Part shown: one piece after another, positions 8,571 through 16,510 of the stretch
Numbering within the stretch: position 1 is the first letter of the stretch
Layout: each line of letters begins with the position of its first letter
NCBI GenBank assembly: GCA_018400695.1
Contig: JAGYMF010000004.1
Span: 1 to 38,592, forward strand
Length of the DNA stretch: 38,592 bases
Direction: 5' to 3'
Origin: Bacteroidales bacterium
GTDB lineage: Bacteria; Bacteroidota; Bacteroidia; Bacteroidales; GCA-2748055
The notes under the pieces: generated by a model
The model's input: only the letters and a program-made list of their open reading frames with translations
What the model was told of the DNA's origin: nothing
The model's database searches: none
Translations under genes and position numbers: made by a program

Positions 8571-10052
8571 TTATCCCAACAAAACACCTACCAGGGTAGC
8601 GGACAACAGGGCTGCCAGCGTACCGGCCAGCAATGCCCTCAATCCAAGCCTGGAAAGCTGTATGCGCTTACCGGGTGCCAGCGCTCCAATTCCGCCAATC
8701 TGAATACCAATCGATGCAAAATTCGCAAATCCACACAACATATAAACAGACATAATAATCGATTTCGGATCGGAGAACAATCCCGTGCTCTTCATTTCCG
8801 CCAGGCTGACATATGCCACAAACTCTGTCATGATCAGTTTTTTTCCAAGCAATGAACCGGTCAGGGTGATATCCTCCAACGGCACCCCGATCAGCCACAT
8901 CACCGGGGCCAACCCATATCCGAGCAAAAACTCCAGGCTCAGTTCATTGTACCGCCCACTTGTCAGCCTGGTAACCAACTCATTCAGGGTGGTCCAGTCA
9001 CCTATCTTCACGAAAATAAAATTGATCAGCGCAATAAATGCGATAAATACAAGAAGCATGGCTGCTACATTCACCGCCAGCTTTACTCCCTCTGCTGTCC
9101 CGTTCGAAATAGCATCCAGCACATTCTTTCCAATGTTCTCCTGGCTCACCTTAATGGTTTTATCAACAGACTCCGTATTGGGAACCAGTATCTTCGAAAT
9201 AACCACCACACCAGGAGCTGCCATTACAGAAGCAGCCAGCAGATGCTTGGCGAAGATCAGCTCCTGCACTGAATCCCCGCCACCGAGAAAACCGATGTAT
9301 GCCGCCAGGACCCCTCCGGCAAGGGTAGCCATTCCTCCGGACATCACCAGCAGGATCTCCGACTCATTCATCTTTTCCAGGTACGCTTTGATCATCAACG
9401 GTGACTCTGTCTGCCCAAGGAATATATTTCCTGCCACAGACAAGCTCTCTGCGCCTGACAATCCCATGGCACGCGACATCAGATACCCCAATCCCCTGAC
9501 AATGTACTGGATTACCCCAAGGTAAAACAATACGCTGGTAATGGCTGAAAAGAAAATGATGGTAGGCAGAATATTAATGGCAAAGGTCTGTAAGGGCTTT
9601 GCTATATCCCCCTCCGGTCCGCTGCCGAATAAAAATTCTGTTCCCACGCTTGTAAAAAAGAGAATCTTAACAAAGATCTTACCCACAACCTCAAATACAG
9701 CCTGGATCACCGGCACATAAAGGATCCCAATAGCCAATAGCAGCTGGATAGCCAGCCCGATCCCCACCGTCTTCCATGAAATCGCTCTCCGGTTTTTACT
9801 GAACGCCCAGGCAATAGCGATCAGCACGATCATCCCCAGCAAGCCCCTCAGCACCTTCGTCATGCTGAAACTGAATGCAATCTTTTCAGGGATGATCTGC
9901 GTCATCTGGGGAGACGCATCGTCGGCAAGGGTCACGATGGTATCGGATGACTGTATTGCTTCGCCCGGCACCTGGCCCTGTGGCGTATTTGAAAACAGTG
10001 GCAAAGCGATCAGCCCGGCAACCAGGATGAAGCCTAACAAGGTTCTTCTCAT
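8571..10052 (-). CDS. NupC/CNT-family nucleoside transporter
   Basis: Concentrative nucleoside importer, an ion-coupled symporter of the inner membrane. From about residue 65 the protein matches the family: the Nucleos_tra2 N-terminal helices, the gate domain, and the core segment SLSVAGNIFLGQTESPLMIKAYL with the substrate-binding GQTE. SGGMATLAGGVLAAYI and the late CGFANFASIGIQIGGIGALAP are also diagnostic. At 493 residues it exceeds the bacterial norm (about 400-425). The excess is an N-terminal signal-like hydrophobic stretch (MRRTLLGFILVAGLIALPLF) and a polar linker, so the N-terminus may be processed or lie in the periplasm. It starts with ATG, 10 bases after the nuclease stop and 20 bases before the response regulator, inside one run of minus-strand genes. 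Confidence 0.9.
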   Translation of the reverse strand: MRRTLLGFILVAGLIALPLFSNTPQGQVPGEAIQSSDTIVTLADDASPQMTQIIPEKIAFSFSMTKVLRGLLGMIVLIAIAWAFSKNRRAISWKTVGIGLAIQLLLAIGILYVPVIQAVFEVVGKIFVKILFFTSVGTEFLFGSGPEGDIAKPLQTFAINILPTIIFFSAITSVLFYLGVIQYIVRGLGYLMSRAMGLSGAESLSVAGNIFLGQTESPLMIKAYLEKMNESEILLVMSGGMATLAGGVLAAYIGFLGGGDSVQELIFAKHLLAASVMAAPGVVVISKILVPNTESVDKTIKVSQENIGKNVLDAISNGTAEGVKLAVNVAAMLLVFIAFIALINFIFVKIGDWTTLNELVTRLTSGRYNELSLEFLLGYGLAPVMWLIGVPLEDITLTGSLLGKKLIMTEFVAYVSLAEMKSTGLFSDPKSIIMSVYMLCGFANFASIGIQIGGIGALAPGKRIQLSRLGLRALLAGTLAALLSATLVGVLLG

Positions 10053-10061
10053 AGTTTTGCT

Positions 10062-10688
10062 TTATTCTTTCTGACGACGTTGTATCTCATCCCTGATCTC
10101 TGATGCTTTTTCATAATCTTCATCTGCTATGGCTTTTTCAAGCATCAACTGTAATTCTTCAGGTGATTTCCCGGCAAAATCCGGACGCTTAGAAGACTTC
10201 TTAAATGTAAATTCCGTAGGCTCCTCTTCCTTTGCAGGATCTCCGTGACTCTCGTCGTCCTGCCCCTGCATCTGGTCAAAATCAAGGACGATTCCCGCCT
10301 TATCGACGATCTCCTGTGTGGTATATATGGGACATTTGAAACGAAGGGCAAGCGCTATCGCATCCGATGTACGGGCATCCAGCGATACCTGGCTGTCGCC
10401 ATTGTCGAATAGCACATTGGCAAAGAAAACACCTTCTTCAAGTTTGCTGATGTTCACTTCGATCAGCCGGATACCATATGAAACAGAGAAATTTTTGAAA
10501 AGATCATGTGTCAATGGCCGTGGGGGATTCAAACCCTCCAGTTCGATTGCGATGGCCTGTGCCTCAAATCCACCTACAATAATAGGAATTCGCCGGGTCC
10601 CCTCCTCCTCAGCCAGAACAAGCGCATAGGCGCCTGACTGGGTCTGACTGTAGGATATTCCAAGCACGTTCAGTTTTACTTTACCCAT
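10062..10688 (-). CDS. bifunctional nuclease (BFN/DUF151) domain protein with C-terminal UVR motif
   Basis: Residues 1-135 match the BFN/DUF151 fold (RIPIIVGGFEAQAIAIELEG, then LDARTSDAIALALRFKCPIY), members of which have been reported to degrade RNA and DNA. After an acidic linker, residues 172-208 form a UVR-like helix pair (LQLMLEKAIADEDYEKASEIRDEIQRR) of the type that mediates UvrB/UvrC or ClpC-adaptor contacts. The combination is common in Bacteroidetes and Chlorobi. The ATG start is unambiguous. It heads a minus-strand run that continues into the nucleoside transporter 10 bases downstream. Salvage of nucleosides after nucleic-acid degradation would be a logical link, but this is inference from position only. 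Confidence 0.88.
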   Translation of the reverse strand: MGKVKLNVLGISYSQTQSGAYALVLAEEEGTRRIPIIVGGFEAQAIAIELEGLNPPRPLTHDLFKNFSVSYGIRLIEVNISKLEEGVFFANVLFDNGDSQVSLDARTSDAIALALRFKCPIYTTQEIVDKAGIVLDFDQMQGQDDESHGDPAKEEEPTEFTFKKSSKRPDFAGKSPEELQLMLEKAIADEDYEKASEIRDEIQRRQKE

Positions 10689-10751
10689 TCCAATGTGTAA
10701 AAGGTTACAAGTGGTTCACGTTTCATCTTTCTCTCTCCGCCAAACCGGATG

Positions 10752-10775
10752 CAAAGAAGACATTCAACAAAATTA
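10752..10775 (-). promoter_or_regulatory. candidate promoter boxes for the bfn-nupC run
   Basis: Two boxes lie on the minus strand: TAATTTTG (10768-10775), a full TAnnTTTG match, and CTTCTTTGCATCC (TTTG ending at 10752), which has the TTTGCAT extension but not the TA. Neither has a well-spaced -33. Either would give a leader of about 60-75 bases. Confidence 0.35.
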
Positions 10776-10885
10776 AAATTTTTAAAAAGGAATCACAGTA
10801 AAAGAAAGTAAATTTCACAGGCAATTTCATCGGGACCCCGATCATGCAAACGAATTGATGCTCACCGAAATATTTTTCATAATAA

Positions 10886-10918
10886 TTTTGCCATATCTTA
10901 CAAACTTTTCTATCTTTG
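10886..10918 (+). promoter_or_regulatory. rplU-rpmA promoter
   Basis: A -33 TTTTG at 10886-10890 and a perfect -7 TATCTTTG at 10911-10918 are separated by 20 bases, the spacing expected for the Bacteroidetes primary sigma factor. Transcription should start near 10924, giving a leader of about 30 bases. This is the clearest promoter in the window. Confidence 0.85.
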
Positions 10919-10954
10919 CAAACCGAATTTGAAAACACTGAAAATAAACAGATA

Positions 10955-11593
10955 ATGTACGCAATCGTTGATATCGCCGGACAACAGTTCAAAGTGGAGA
11001 AAGACCAGAAACTTTTTGTGCACAGGCTGGAAGGTGATGCTGGGTCAGAAGTCTCTTTTGACAAAGTATTACTTATTGAAAATGAAGGTAAAATCACCTA
11101 CGGAAATCCGGTGATCAAAGATGCTGCTGTTTCAGCAAAAGTTGTGGAACATCTTAAAGGTGACAAAGTCCTTGTATTTAAGAAGAAAAGAAGAAAAGGA
11201 TACCAGAAACTGAACGGCCACAGGCAGTATCTCACACGAATTGAGATCACCGCCATTGATGAAAAAGCGGAGAAAAAGCCTGCTGCCAAAGCAGAAGAAA
11301 AGAAGGCTGCTCCAAAAGCGAAAGCTGCTGAAACGAAAGCGCCTGCTGCAAAAGCGCCTGCTGCAAAAGCGTCAACGGTAAAAAAGGAGCCTGCTGCAAC
11401 AAAAGCCACAGCGGAGAAGAAGCCTGCTGCTGATAAGAAAGAGACAGCTGCCAAAGCCCCTGCGACGAAAAAACCTGCCGCAAAAAAACCTGCTGCTGAG
11501 AAGAAAGCTGCACCGGCGAAAGCGCCTTCAGCAAAAAAACCGGCAACAGCAAAAAAAGATGACAGCAAAGACAAAGCTGCAGACAAGGAATAA
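10955..11593 (+). CDS. rplU: 50S ribosomal protein L21 with long Lys/Ala/Pro-rich tail
   Basis: Residues 1-103 are a standard L21, a 23S rRNA-binding protein of the large subunit, starting [18 protein letters not shown] and ending with the signature [22 protein letters not shown]. Bacterial L21 is normally about 103 residues. Here about 109 more residues follow, made almost only of Lys, Ala, Pro, Glu and Thr in loose [19 protein letters not shown] repeats, resembling histone H1-type tails. The frame stays open to the stop, so the tail is genuine in this sequence. The ATG at 10955 is the correct start; an upstream TTG lies inside the promoter. rpmA follows after 27 bases, the conserved bacterial order. 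The tail is probably disordered and may bind RNA. Confidence 0.95.
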   Translation: MYAIVDIAGQQFKVEKDQKLFVHRLEGDAGSEVSFDKVLLIENEGKITYGNPVIKDAAVSAKVVEHLKGDKVLVFKKKRRKGYQKLNGHRQYLTRIEITAIDEKAEKKPAAKAEEKKAAPKAKAAETKAPAAKAPAAKASTVKKEPAATKATAEKKPAADKKETAAKAPATKKPAAKKPAAEKKAAPAKAPSAKKPATAKKDDSKDKAADKE

Positions 11594-11620
11594 ACTGAGG
11601 AACAATAAAATTATTAAGAT

Positions 11621-11881
11621 ATGGCACATAAGAAAGGAGCCGGTAGTTCAAGAAACGGTCGCGAATCGGAGAGCAAAAGACTCGGTATCAAGATTTTCGG
11701 AGGACAGGAAGTCGTTGCCGGAAATATTATTGTCCGCCAGAGGGGTACGGTGCATAATCCCGGCCTGAACGTGGGGATGGGAAAAGACCATACACTGTAT
11801 GCGCTGGTAGATGGGAAAGTAAAATTCCGGAAAAAAGCCGACAACAAATCTTACGTTTCCATCGAACCGCTGGAAAATTAG
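11621..11881 (+). CDS. rpmA: 50S ribosomal protein L27
   Basis: An 86-residue L27, which sits near the peptidyl-transferase centre and is required for 50S assembly. It starts [22 protein letters not shown], the canonical N-terminus. The motif [24 protein letters not shown] is diagnostic. There is no N-terminal extension needing protease cleavage of the Firmicutes type. It is the second gene of the rplU operon and is followed by a strong terminator. Confidence 0.97.
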   Translation: MAHKKGAGSSRNGRESESKRLGIKIFGGQEVVAGNIIVRQRGTVHNPGLNVGMGKDHTLYALVDGKVKFRKKADNKSYVSIEPLEN

Positions 11882-11912
11882 TTCGATAAGTACAAAAGTT
11901 TTAAGAAAATTT

Positions 11913-11953
11913 CCTGTAATCAGCTACCTTTATAGCCGATTACAGGTTTTTTT
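11913..11953 (+). terminator. intrinsic terminator after rplU-rpmA
   Basis: A 9-bp outer stem, CCTGTAATC (11913-11921) with GATTACAGG (11938-11946), continues after one mismatch into an inner GCTA/TAGC stem with a six-base loop. Seven T residues follow at 11947-11953. It lies 32 bases after the rpmA stop. Confidence 0.9.
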
Positions 11954-12025
11954 ATTGAAACCTGCCTTATACAATAATGGATTCCTGGCAGTTTTTACAT
12001 TGATAACCATACATACTGGTAACCT

Positions 12026-13303
12026 ATGCTTACAATTCCCTATTTGAGAGAGCACCGTGAAACGGTAATCCAACGGCTGAAGATCAAAAACATGGATGCA
12101 ACGCCGTTGATTGATCAACTGCTTGAGGCTGATGTGATACGAAGGGAGAATCAGTCAAAAACCAATGAGCTCCAGGCTGAGATGAATCAGCTGAGTAAAG
12201 AGATCGGACAGCTTTTCAAAAATGGAGAACATGAAAAGGGCAACCAGGCAAAACAACGCACTGCCGACATCAAAGAGTCTATCAGGGTATTAACAGCAGG
12301 AATGCAGGAGGTGGCTGCACAGATAAATGAACTGCTTGTGCAAATTCCCAATGTTCCCCACGAACTGGTTCCCCCGGGGAAAACGGAGGCCGACAACCAG
12401 CTGATCAGGGAACATGCCGAACTTCCCTCACTGTTCGACGGGGCCATGCCCCATTGGGAGATCGCCAAAGCATACGATATCATTGATTTTGACCTGGGTG
12501 TAAAACTTACAGGTGCCGGTTTTCCGGTTTACAAGGGTGCCGGGGCACGCTTGCAGCGGGCGCTCATTTCCTATTTTCTTGACCGGAACATCCGGGCAGG
12601 CTACAAGGAGATTCTCCCTCCGCTTATGGTCAATGCCGATTCCGGATTCGGTACCGGTCAGCTTCCCGACAAAGAGGGACAGATGTACCATGTGCAGTCG
12701 GACGATTTCTACCTGATCCCCACAGCTGAGGTGCCGGTAACCAACATTTACCGCGACGTAATCCTTGAATCTTCGCAACTACCCATTAAAAATACCGCTT
12801 ACACTCCCTGTTTCAGAAGAGAGGCGGGATCTTACGGAAAAGATGTCAGGGGCCTGAACCGGGTGCACCAGTTCGACAAGGTGGAAATTGTACAGATCGA
12901 GGCTCCTGAAAACAGTTATGAAGCTTTGGAAGAGATGGTGCGCCATGTTGAATCCCTGATCATTGAACTTGGTCTGCCCTACAGAATCGTCAGGTTGTGC
13001 GGTGGTGACCTGAGTTTTACTTCGGCTATGACCTATGATTTTGAAGTCTATGCTGCTGCCCAGAGAAAATGGCTTGAGGTCAGCTCTGTATCAAACTTCG
13101 AATCCTTCCAGGCCAACCGCCTGAAGCTACGGTACCGGAAAGAAGAAGAGAAAAAAACGGTACTGGCACATACGCTCAACGGAAGCGCGCTGGCCCTTCC
13201 CCGGATCGTTGCTTCACTGCTGGAAAACAACCAGACAAAAGATGGCATCGTGGTCCCTGAAGTGCTCCGAACATACATGGGCACCGACATGATCACCAAA
13301 TAG
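12026..13303 (+). CDS. serS: serine--tRNA ligase
   Basis: Class II aminoacyl-tRNA synthetase charging tRNA-Ser. The first ~110 residues form the antiparallel coiled-coil arm that grips the long variable arm of tRNA-Ser (rich in Glu, Gln and Lys around residues 30-100). The catalytic core contains TAEVPVTNIYRD (serine binding), motif 2 FRREAGSYGKDVRGLNRVHQFDKVE and motif 3 NGSALALPRIVASLLENNQ. At 425 residues it has the usual length. Its start is ATG, about 70 bases after the rpmA terminator. Its TAG is followed immediately by the ATG of the EamA transporter gene. Confidence 0.97.
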   Translation: MLTIPYLREHRETVIQRLKIKNMDATPLIDQLLEADVIRRENQSKTNELQAEMNQLSKEIGQLFKNGEHEKGNQAKQRTADIKESIRVLTAGMQEVAAQINELLVQIPNVPHELVPPGKTEADNQLIREHAELPSLFDGAMPHWEIAKAYDIIDFDLGVKLTGAGFPVYKGAGARLQRALISYFLDRNIRAGYKEILPPLMVNADSGFGTGQLPDKEGQMYHVQSDDFYLIPTAEVPVTNIYRDVILESSQLPIKNTAYTPCFRREAGSYGKDVRGLNRVHQFDKVEIVQIEAPENSYEALEEMVRHVESLIIELGLPYRIVRLCGGDLSFTSAMTYDFEVYAAAQRKWLEVSSVSNFESFQANRLKLRYRKEEEKKTVLAHTLNGSALALPRIVASLLENNQTKDGIVVPEVLRTYMGTDMITK

Positions 13304-14218
13304 ATGCTGCACGTGGGCAACAGAAGCAACCAGCAAAAAGCCTACCTGCTTGCAATCACCGCTGTACTTTTCTGGTCAACGGTTCCCACCGCATTTAAAC
13401 TCGGACTGCGGTACCAGGACAATTACCAAATGGTTACCGGGGCTGCAATCGTCTCGACCATCGTCCTGGGCATCACCCTGCTCGCACAACGAAAGATCGG
13501 CCACCTGAGAAATCTGACGCGCAGGGACCTGTTGAGAACGGCTTCTCTCGGCCTGCTTAACCCGGCCTTCTACTACCTGGTGCTGTTCAAGGCCTACGAT
13601 CTGCTGCCCGGACAGGTGGCACAGCCGCTGAACATGACGTGGCCCATTGTGCTGGTCCTGATCTCTATCCCGCTGCTGCATCAAAAGATCGGCTGGCTGA
13701 GTATCATCTCTATGATCATCAGCTTCTCCGGTGTCATCGTACTGTCTCTGCAGGGAGGAACGCTCTTCAGTGAGCAATCAAATTTCAAAGGGGTTTTGCT
13801 GGCCCTTGGAACAGCTTTTCTGTGGGCCTTCTACTGGATCTTCAATATGAAGAACCGGCTGGATGAAGTGGTCGGCCTTTTCCTGGTATTCGCATTCTCC
13901 ACCCTCTACCTGATCGCCGGAACGATTTTCCGGGATCCGGGATTCCCTGAAGGCCCTGAAGCATGGACCGCTGCAGCATACATCGGGGTGTTTGAAATGG
14001 GCTTTGCCTTTGTGCTCTGGCTGAAAGCGCTGCAGCTCTCATCTACCACGGCAAAGATCTCCAACCTGGTTTTTATCGCCCCATTCATCAACCTCATATT
14101 CGTCCACCTGATCCTTGGCGAATCCATCTATATTTCCACTATCTTTGGAATCATCCTCGTGGTTACAGGAATCATCGTTCAAAACAATGCGAACAAAAAC
14201 AGCATCACAAACGGATAA
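13304..14218 (+). CDS. EamA/DMT-family transporter
   Basis: A drug/metabolite-superfamily inner-membrane transporter with about ten hydrophobic segments in two EamA repeats (roughly residues 10-145 and 160-298). The first repeat opens KAYLLAITAVLFWSTVPTAFKLGL and the second GVLLALGTAFLWAFYWIFNMKNR, the usual W-[AS]-x-x-[FY] pattern. The length of 304 is typical. The substrate is unknown; family members export amino acids, metabolites or drugs. The ATG abuts the serS stop with no gap, and the 3' end overlaps ruvC by 32 bases, so all three genes are probably one transcript. Confidence 0.88.
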   Translation: MLHVGNRSNQQKAYLLAITAVLFWSTVPTAFKLGLRYQDNYQMVTGAAIVSTIVLGITLLAQRKIGHLRNLTRRDLLRTASLGLLNPAFYYLVLFKAYDLLPGQVAQPLNMTWPIVLVLISIPLLHQKIGWLSIISMIISFSGVIVLSLQGGTLFSEQSNFKGVLLALGTAFLWAFYWIFNMKNRLDEVVGLFLVFAFSTLYLIAGTIFRDPGFPEGPEAWTAAAYIGVFEMGFAFVLWLKALQLSSTTAKISNLVFIAPFINLIFVHLILGESIYISTIFGIILVVTGIIVQNNANKNSITNG

Positions 14219-14756
14219 AATCATCCTGGGTATCGATCCCGGCACAAACATGATGGGGTTCGGTGTGGTGAATGCTTCCGGCAAAGAGCCTGCCTATATT
14301 GATATGGGAGTACTCGACTTCACAAAAGAGAGTGACCATTACCAGAAAATCAACGCTGTTTTTAAGAGCACCCGACGGCTGATCGAAAATTACTCCCCGC
14401 AAGAGCTGGCCATTGAAGCGCCGTTCTTCGGAAAAAATATCCAGTCCATGCTAAAACTCGGCCGTGCACAGGGAGCTGCCATTTCCGCTGCACTCCTGAT
14501 GAACCTTCCGGTGTACGAATATGCTCCCCGGAAAATCAAACTGGCCATTACTGGTATGGGACAGGCATCCAAGGAGCAGGTTGCTTCCATGCTCGCCAGG
14601 ATGTTCAAAATAACCGATATGCCTTCCAATCTGGATGCATCCGACGGACTGGCTGCTGCGGTATGCCACTTCTATGAAAAAAGATCTCCTGTAAAAAAGG
14701 GAGGTGCCGTAAACTGGGAAGATTTTGTCAGAAAGAACCCCGGAAGAATAAAATAA
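14187..14756 (+). CDS. ruvC: crossover junction endodeoxyribonuclease RuvC
   Basis: Holliday junction resolvase acting with RuvAB. The four metal-binding acids of the RNase-H-like fold are visible: Asp17 in LGIDPGTNMMGFG, Glu in LAIEAPFFGKNIQS, and the two Asp of LDASDGLAAAVCH. The length of 189 residues is normal (about 170-190). I chose the ATG at 14187 because further upstream the frame would overlap the EamA gene more and add unrelated residues; the chosen start still overlaps it by 32 bases. The last ~15 residues are basic. Confidence 0.93.
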   Translation: MRTKTASQTDKIILGIDPGTNMMGFGVVNASGKEPAYIDMGVLDFTKESDHYQKINAVFKSTRRLIENYSPQELAIEAPFFGKNIQSMLKLGRAQGAAISAALLMNLPVYEYAPRKIKLAITGMGQASKEQVASMLARMFKITDMPSNLDASDGLAAAVCHFYEKRSPVKKGGAVNWEDFVRKNPGRIK

Positions 14757-14871
14757 CCTATTCGTCAGAATGACGCAGGCTACATCTTATCAGCCATCAT
14801 GTTGTCATCCTGATCTCTTCACTGATCCTGATGCAGGCACCATTTCGTCAGCCATCATGATGACATGCTGA
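14757..14871. repeat. imperfect direct repeat between ruvC and the HIT gene
   Basis: Two 23-base copies of CAGCCATCATGnTGnCATnCTGA lie at 14791-14813 and 14849-14871, 58 bases apart; the second overlaps the last codons of the HIT gene. A small CGTCA/TGACG hairpin precedes them near 14764-14775. No T-run follows, so it is not a classical terminator. Confidence 0.5.
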
Positions 14872-15259
14872 CCTCCGCCCTGATCTTCTCTGCGATCTCC
14901 TCAAATTCCTCCTTGCTCAACTTCAGCTTGGGCCTGCTGAATTCAATATCATAAAGATCGTTGATGGGACAAAGATGAATATGGGCATGCGGCACTTCAA
15001 GACCGAGGACCGCCACGCCGACACGCTTGCAGTCCATCGTCCTGTCAATAGCCAACGCAACTTTTTTGGAAAATTTCATCATATCTCCCAACAACATGTC
15101 GTCCAGTTCAAAAAGGTAGTCGATCTCCACTTTCGGGACAACAAGGGTGTGTCCCTTTGCCAGGGGATTGATATCCAGAAATGCCAGAAACTGGTCATCC
15201 TCTGCAATTTTGTAGCATGGTATTTCACCATGGATGATCCTGGTAAATATTGAGGCCAT
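14855..15259 (-). CDS. HIT family (histidine triad) nucleotide-binding protein
   Basis: A 134-residue HIT hydrolase or transferase, probably a Hint-like purine nucleoside phosphoramidase. It begins MASIFTRIIHGEIPCYKIAEDD, matching the family N-terminus. LAKGHTLVVPK precedes the active-site triad PHAHIHL (His-x-His-x-His); the middle His is the nucleophile in this family. The start is ATG, 11 bases after the greA stop, so it is likely the second gene of a greA operon. The convergent ruvC ends about 100 bases away. Confidence 0.92.
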   Translation of the reverse strand: MASIFTRIIHGEIPCYKIAEDDQFLAFLDINPLAKGHTLVVPKVEIDYLFELDDMLLGDMMKFSKKVALAIDRTMDCKRVGVAVLGLEVPHAHIHLCPINDLYDIEFSRPKLKLSKEEFEEIAEKIRAEVSMSS

Positions 15260-15270
15260 GGTATTTTGGT

Positions 15271-15744
15271 TTAAACGGAAATTTCCACAATCTCGAATGA
15301 CATGTTCCCTGAAGGCACATTGATTTCAGCAACCTCCCCAACCTTCTTGCCAAGCAACCCTTTTGCAATCGGCGTCATCACAGAAATTTTACCCGATTTA
15401 ATATCCGATTCACTCTCGGAAACAATCGTATATTCAACGATCTTATCTGTCTTCCGATTCTTGATCTTCACCTTGTTCATGATCTGCACTGTGCTGGTAT
15501 CAATACGCGATTCATCGATGATCCGGGCATTAGCCACGAGATCTTCCAGCCTGGCGATCTTCATCTCCAGCATCCCCTGCGCCTCTTTGGCAGCATCATA
15601 CTCAGCATTTTCTGAAAGATCTCCCTTGTCCCGGGCTTCAGCGATCTGTTCAGATATAGCGGGCCTTTCAACTTTTGTAAGTTGTTCCAGTTCTTTCCTT
15701 AATTTTGCCAGCCCCTCTTCGGTCATGTATGACACTTTTGACAT
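15271..15744 (-). CDS. greA: transcription elongation factor GreA
   Basis: Rescues backtracked RNA polymerase by stimulating transcript cleavage. The N-terminal coiled coil carries MTEEGLAKLRKELEQL and the tip region RDKGDLSENAEYDAAKEAQ with its acidic pair (Asp-Glu side of DLSENAEYD). The C-terminal FKBP-like domain contains ISVMTPIAKGLLGKKVGE. The length of 157 residues is exact for GreA. I chose the ATG at 15744 because AGAGGAAAAA lies just before it; the earlier in-frame start would add 18 non-family residues. Confidence 0.96.
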   Translation of the reverse strand: MSKVSYMTEEGLAKLRKELEQLTKVERPAISEQIAEARDKGDLSENAEYDAAKEAQGMLEMKIARLEDLVANARIIDESRIDTSTVQIMNKVKIKNRKTDKIVEYTIVSESESDIKSGKISVMTPIAKGLLGKKVGEVAEINVPSGNMSFEIVEISV

Positions 15745-15817
15745 AGCTTTTTCCTCTTTAGATAATAACTTTAAAAACAAAAAAGAATCCCGATCCACAC
15801 GGAACTCTTTAGAAATG

Positions 15818-15825
15818 CAAAGTTA
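15818..15825 (-). promoter_or_regulatory. candidate -7 box of greA
   Basis: The minus strand reads TAACTTTGCATTTC, a full TAnnTTTG match with the TTTGCAT extension, about 75 bases before the greA ATG. No canonical -33 is seen at the right distance. Confidence 0.55.
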
Positions 15826-15833
15826 AAAAAATA

Positions 15834-16412
15834 TTAGTATTCTTTTCTATTAATTATGGTTGAATATATTACAGCCGTACCAAGATCGAAATCCTTTATA
15901 ATCTCGAAGTAGTCAACATGGGAAACTTCATCCATGTCGATGACCTTGATTTCATCCTCATCGGTTGTTCTCCTGGCCTCAGAAGATTTCAGATCTTCGT
16001 AATCTGATTTTTCTCTTTCATCCAGATCATAATACCCCTCATACTGCGAATAAACATTCGATGGATCATTCCACGCAAACTCATAAGCGGGTGCCGCTTT
16101 TTCCTCTGCTGAACGGGATGCTTCTGCAGCAGGCGCTTCTGCAAATTCTTCGGTCAACTCATCTCCATCTTCTTCCATACCCTGATCCGTCACAAAAACC
16201 TCTTCGTCGTCTGTTTCCAGTTGAGTGCCTCTTGCTTCATCACTAAAAGCACCAATCTGCTCCTCCAGCTTCTCCAGGAAACTCTTTGAACCGGTTTTTT
16301 CGCCTGACCCGGGATTACCAGGTGACGGCTTTTTTTTATTACCGGTAACACCAGCCACAATCGCAACGATCGTAACGATAATATAAATCAGTGTTCCGAT
16401 ATCAAATTCCAT
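15834..16412 (-). CDS. acidic membrane-anchored protein of unknown function
   Basis: Function unknown. From the ATG at 16412 the protein is 192 residues; a longer in-frame reading would need a TTG at 16433. One hydrophobic helix (about residues 6-26, GTLIYIIVTIVAIVAGV) is followed by a short basic stretch (NKKKP), which places the rest in the cytoplasm if positive-inside holds. Residues 40-160 are very acidic and low in complexity, probably disordered. The last ~24 residues form a compact segment ending DLGTAVIYSTIINRKEY. Similar DLxxAVIYSxI endings occur in Bacteroidales hypothetical proteins, so this tail may be the functional part. It is divergent from the Rieske-like gene and lies just upstream of the greA promoter. 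Confidence 0.75.
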   Translation of the reverse strand: MEFDIGTLIYIIVTIVAIVAGVTGNKKKPSPGNPGSGEKTGSKSFLEKLEEQIGAFSDEARGTQLETDDEEVFVTDQGMEEDGDELTEEFAEAPAAEASRSAEEKAAPAYEFAWNDPSNVYSQYEGYYDLDEREKSDYEDLKSSEARRTTDEDEIKVIDMDEVSHVDYFEIIKDFDLGTAVIYSTIINRKEY

Positions 16413-16472
16413 CTCGTCTGACTGTTTAGGCAATAAAAAACCGTTTAAGAGAGTTAAAAATACAAAAAATAA

Positions 16473-16501
16473 TTGACTTCAGACAACCTGTCCTATCTTT
16501 G
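16473..16501 (+). promoter_or_regulatory. promoter of the Rieske-like lipoprotein gene
   Basis: TTGAC at 16473-16477 and a perfect -7 TATCTTTG at 16494-16501 are spaced by about 18 bases counted from the TTG. Transcription should begin around 16506-16508, only a few bases before the ATG at 16511. Confidence 0.75.
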
Positions 16502-16510
16502 CACGAAGAG

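Noticed and set aside
11098..11586. 162-residue minus-strand open frame rich in Ala and Phe
   Set aside because: It is the antisense of the repetitive Lys/Ala tail of rplU; long open frames are expected opposite such codons.
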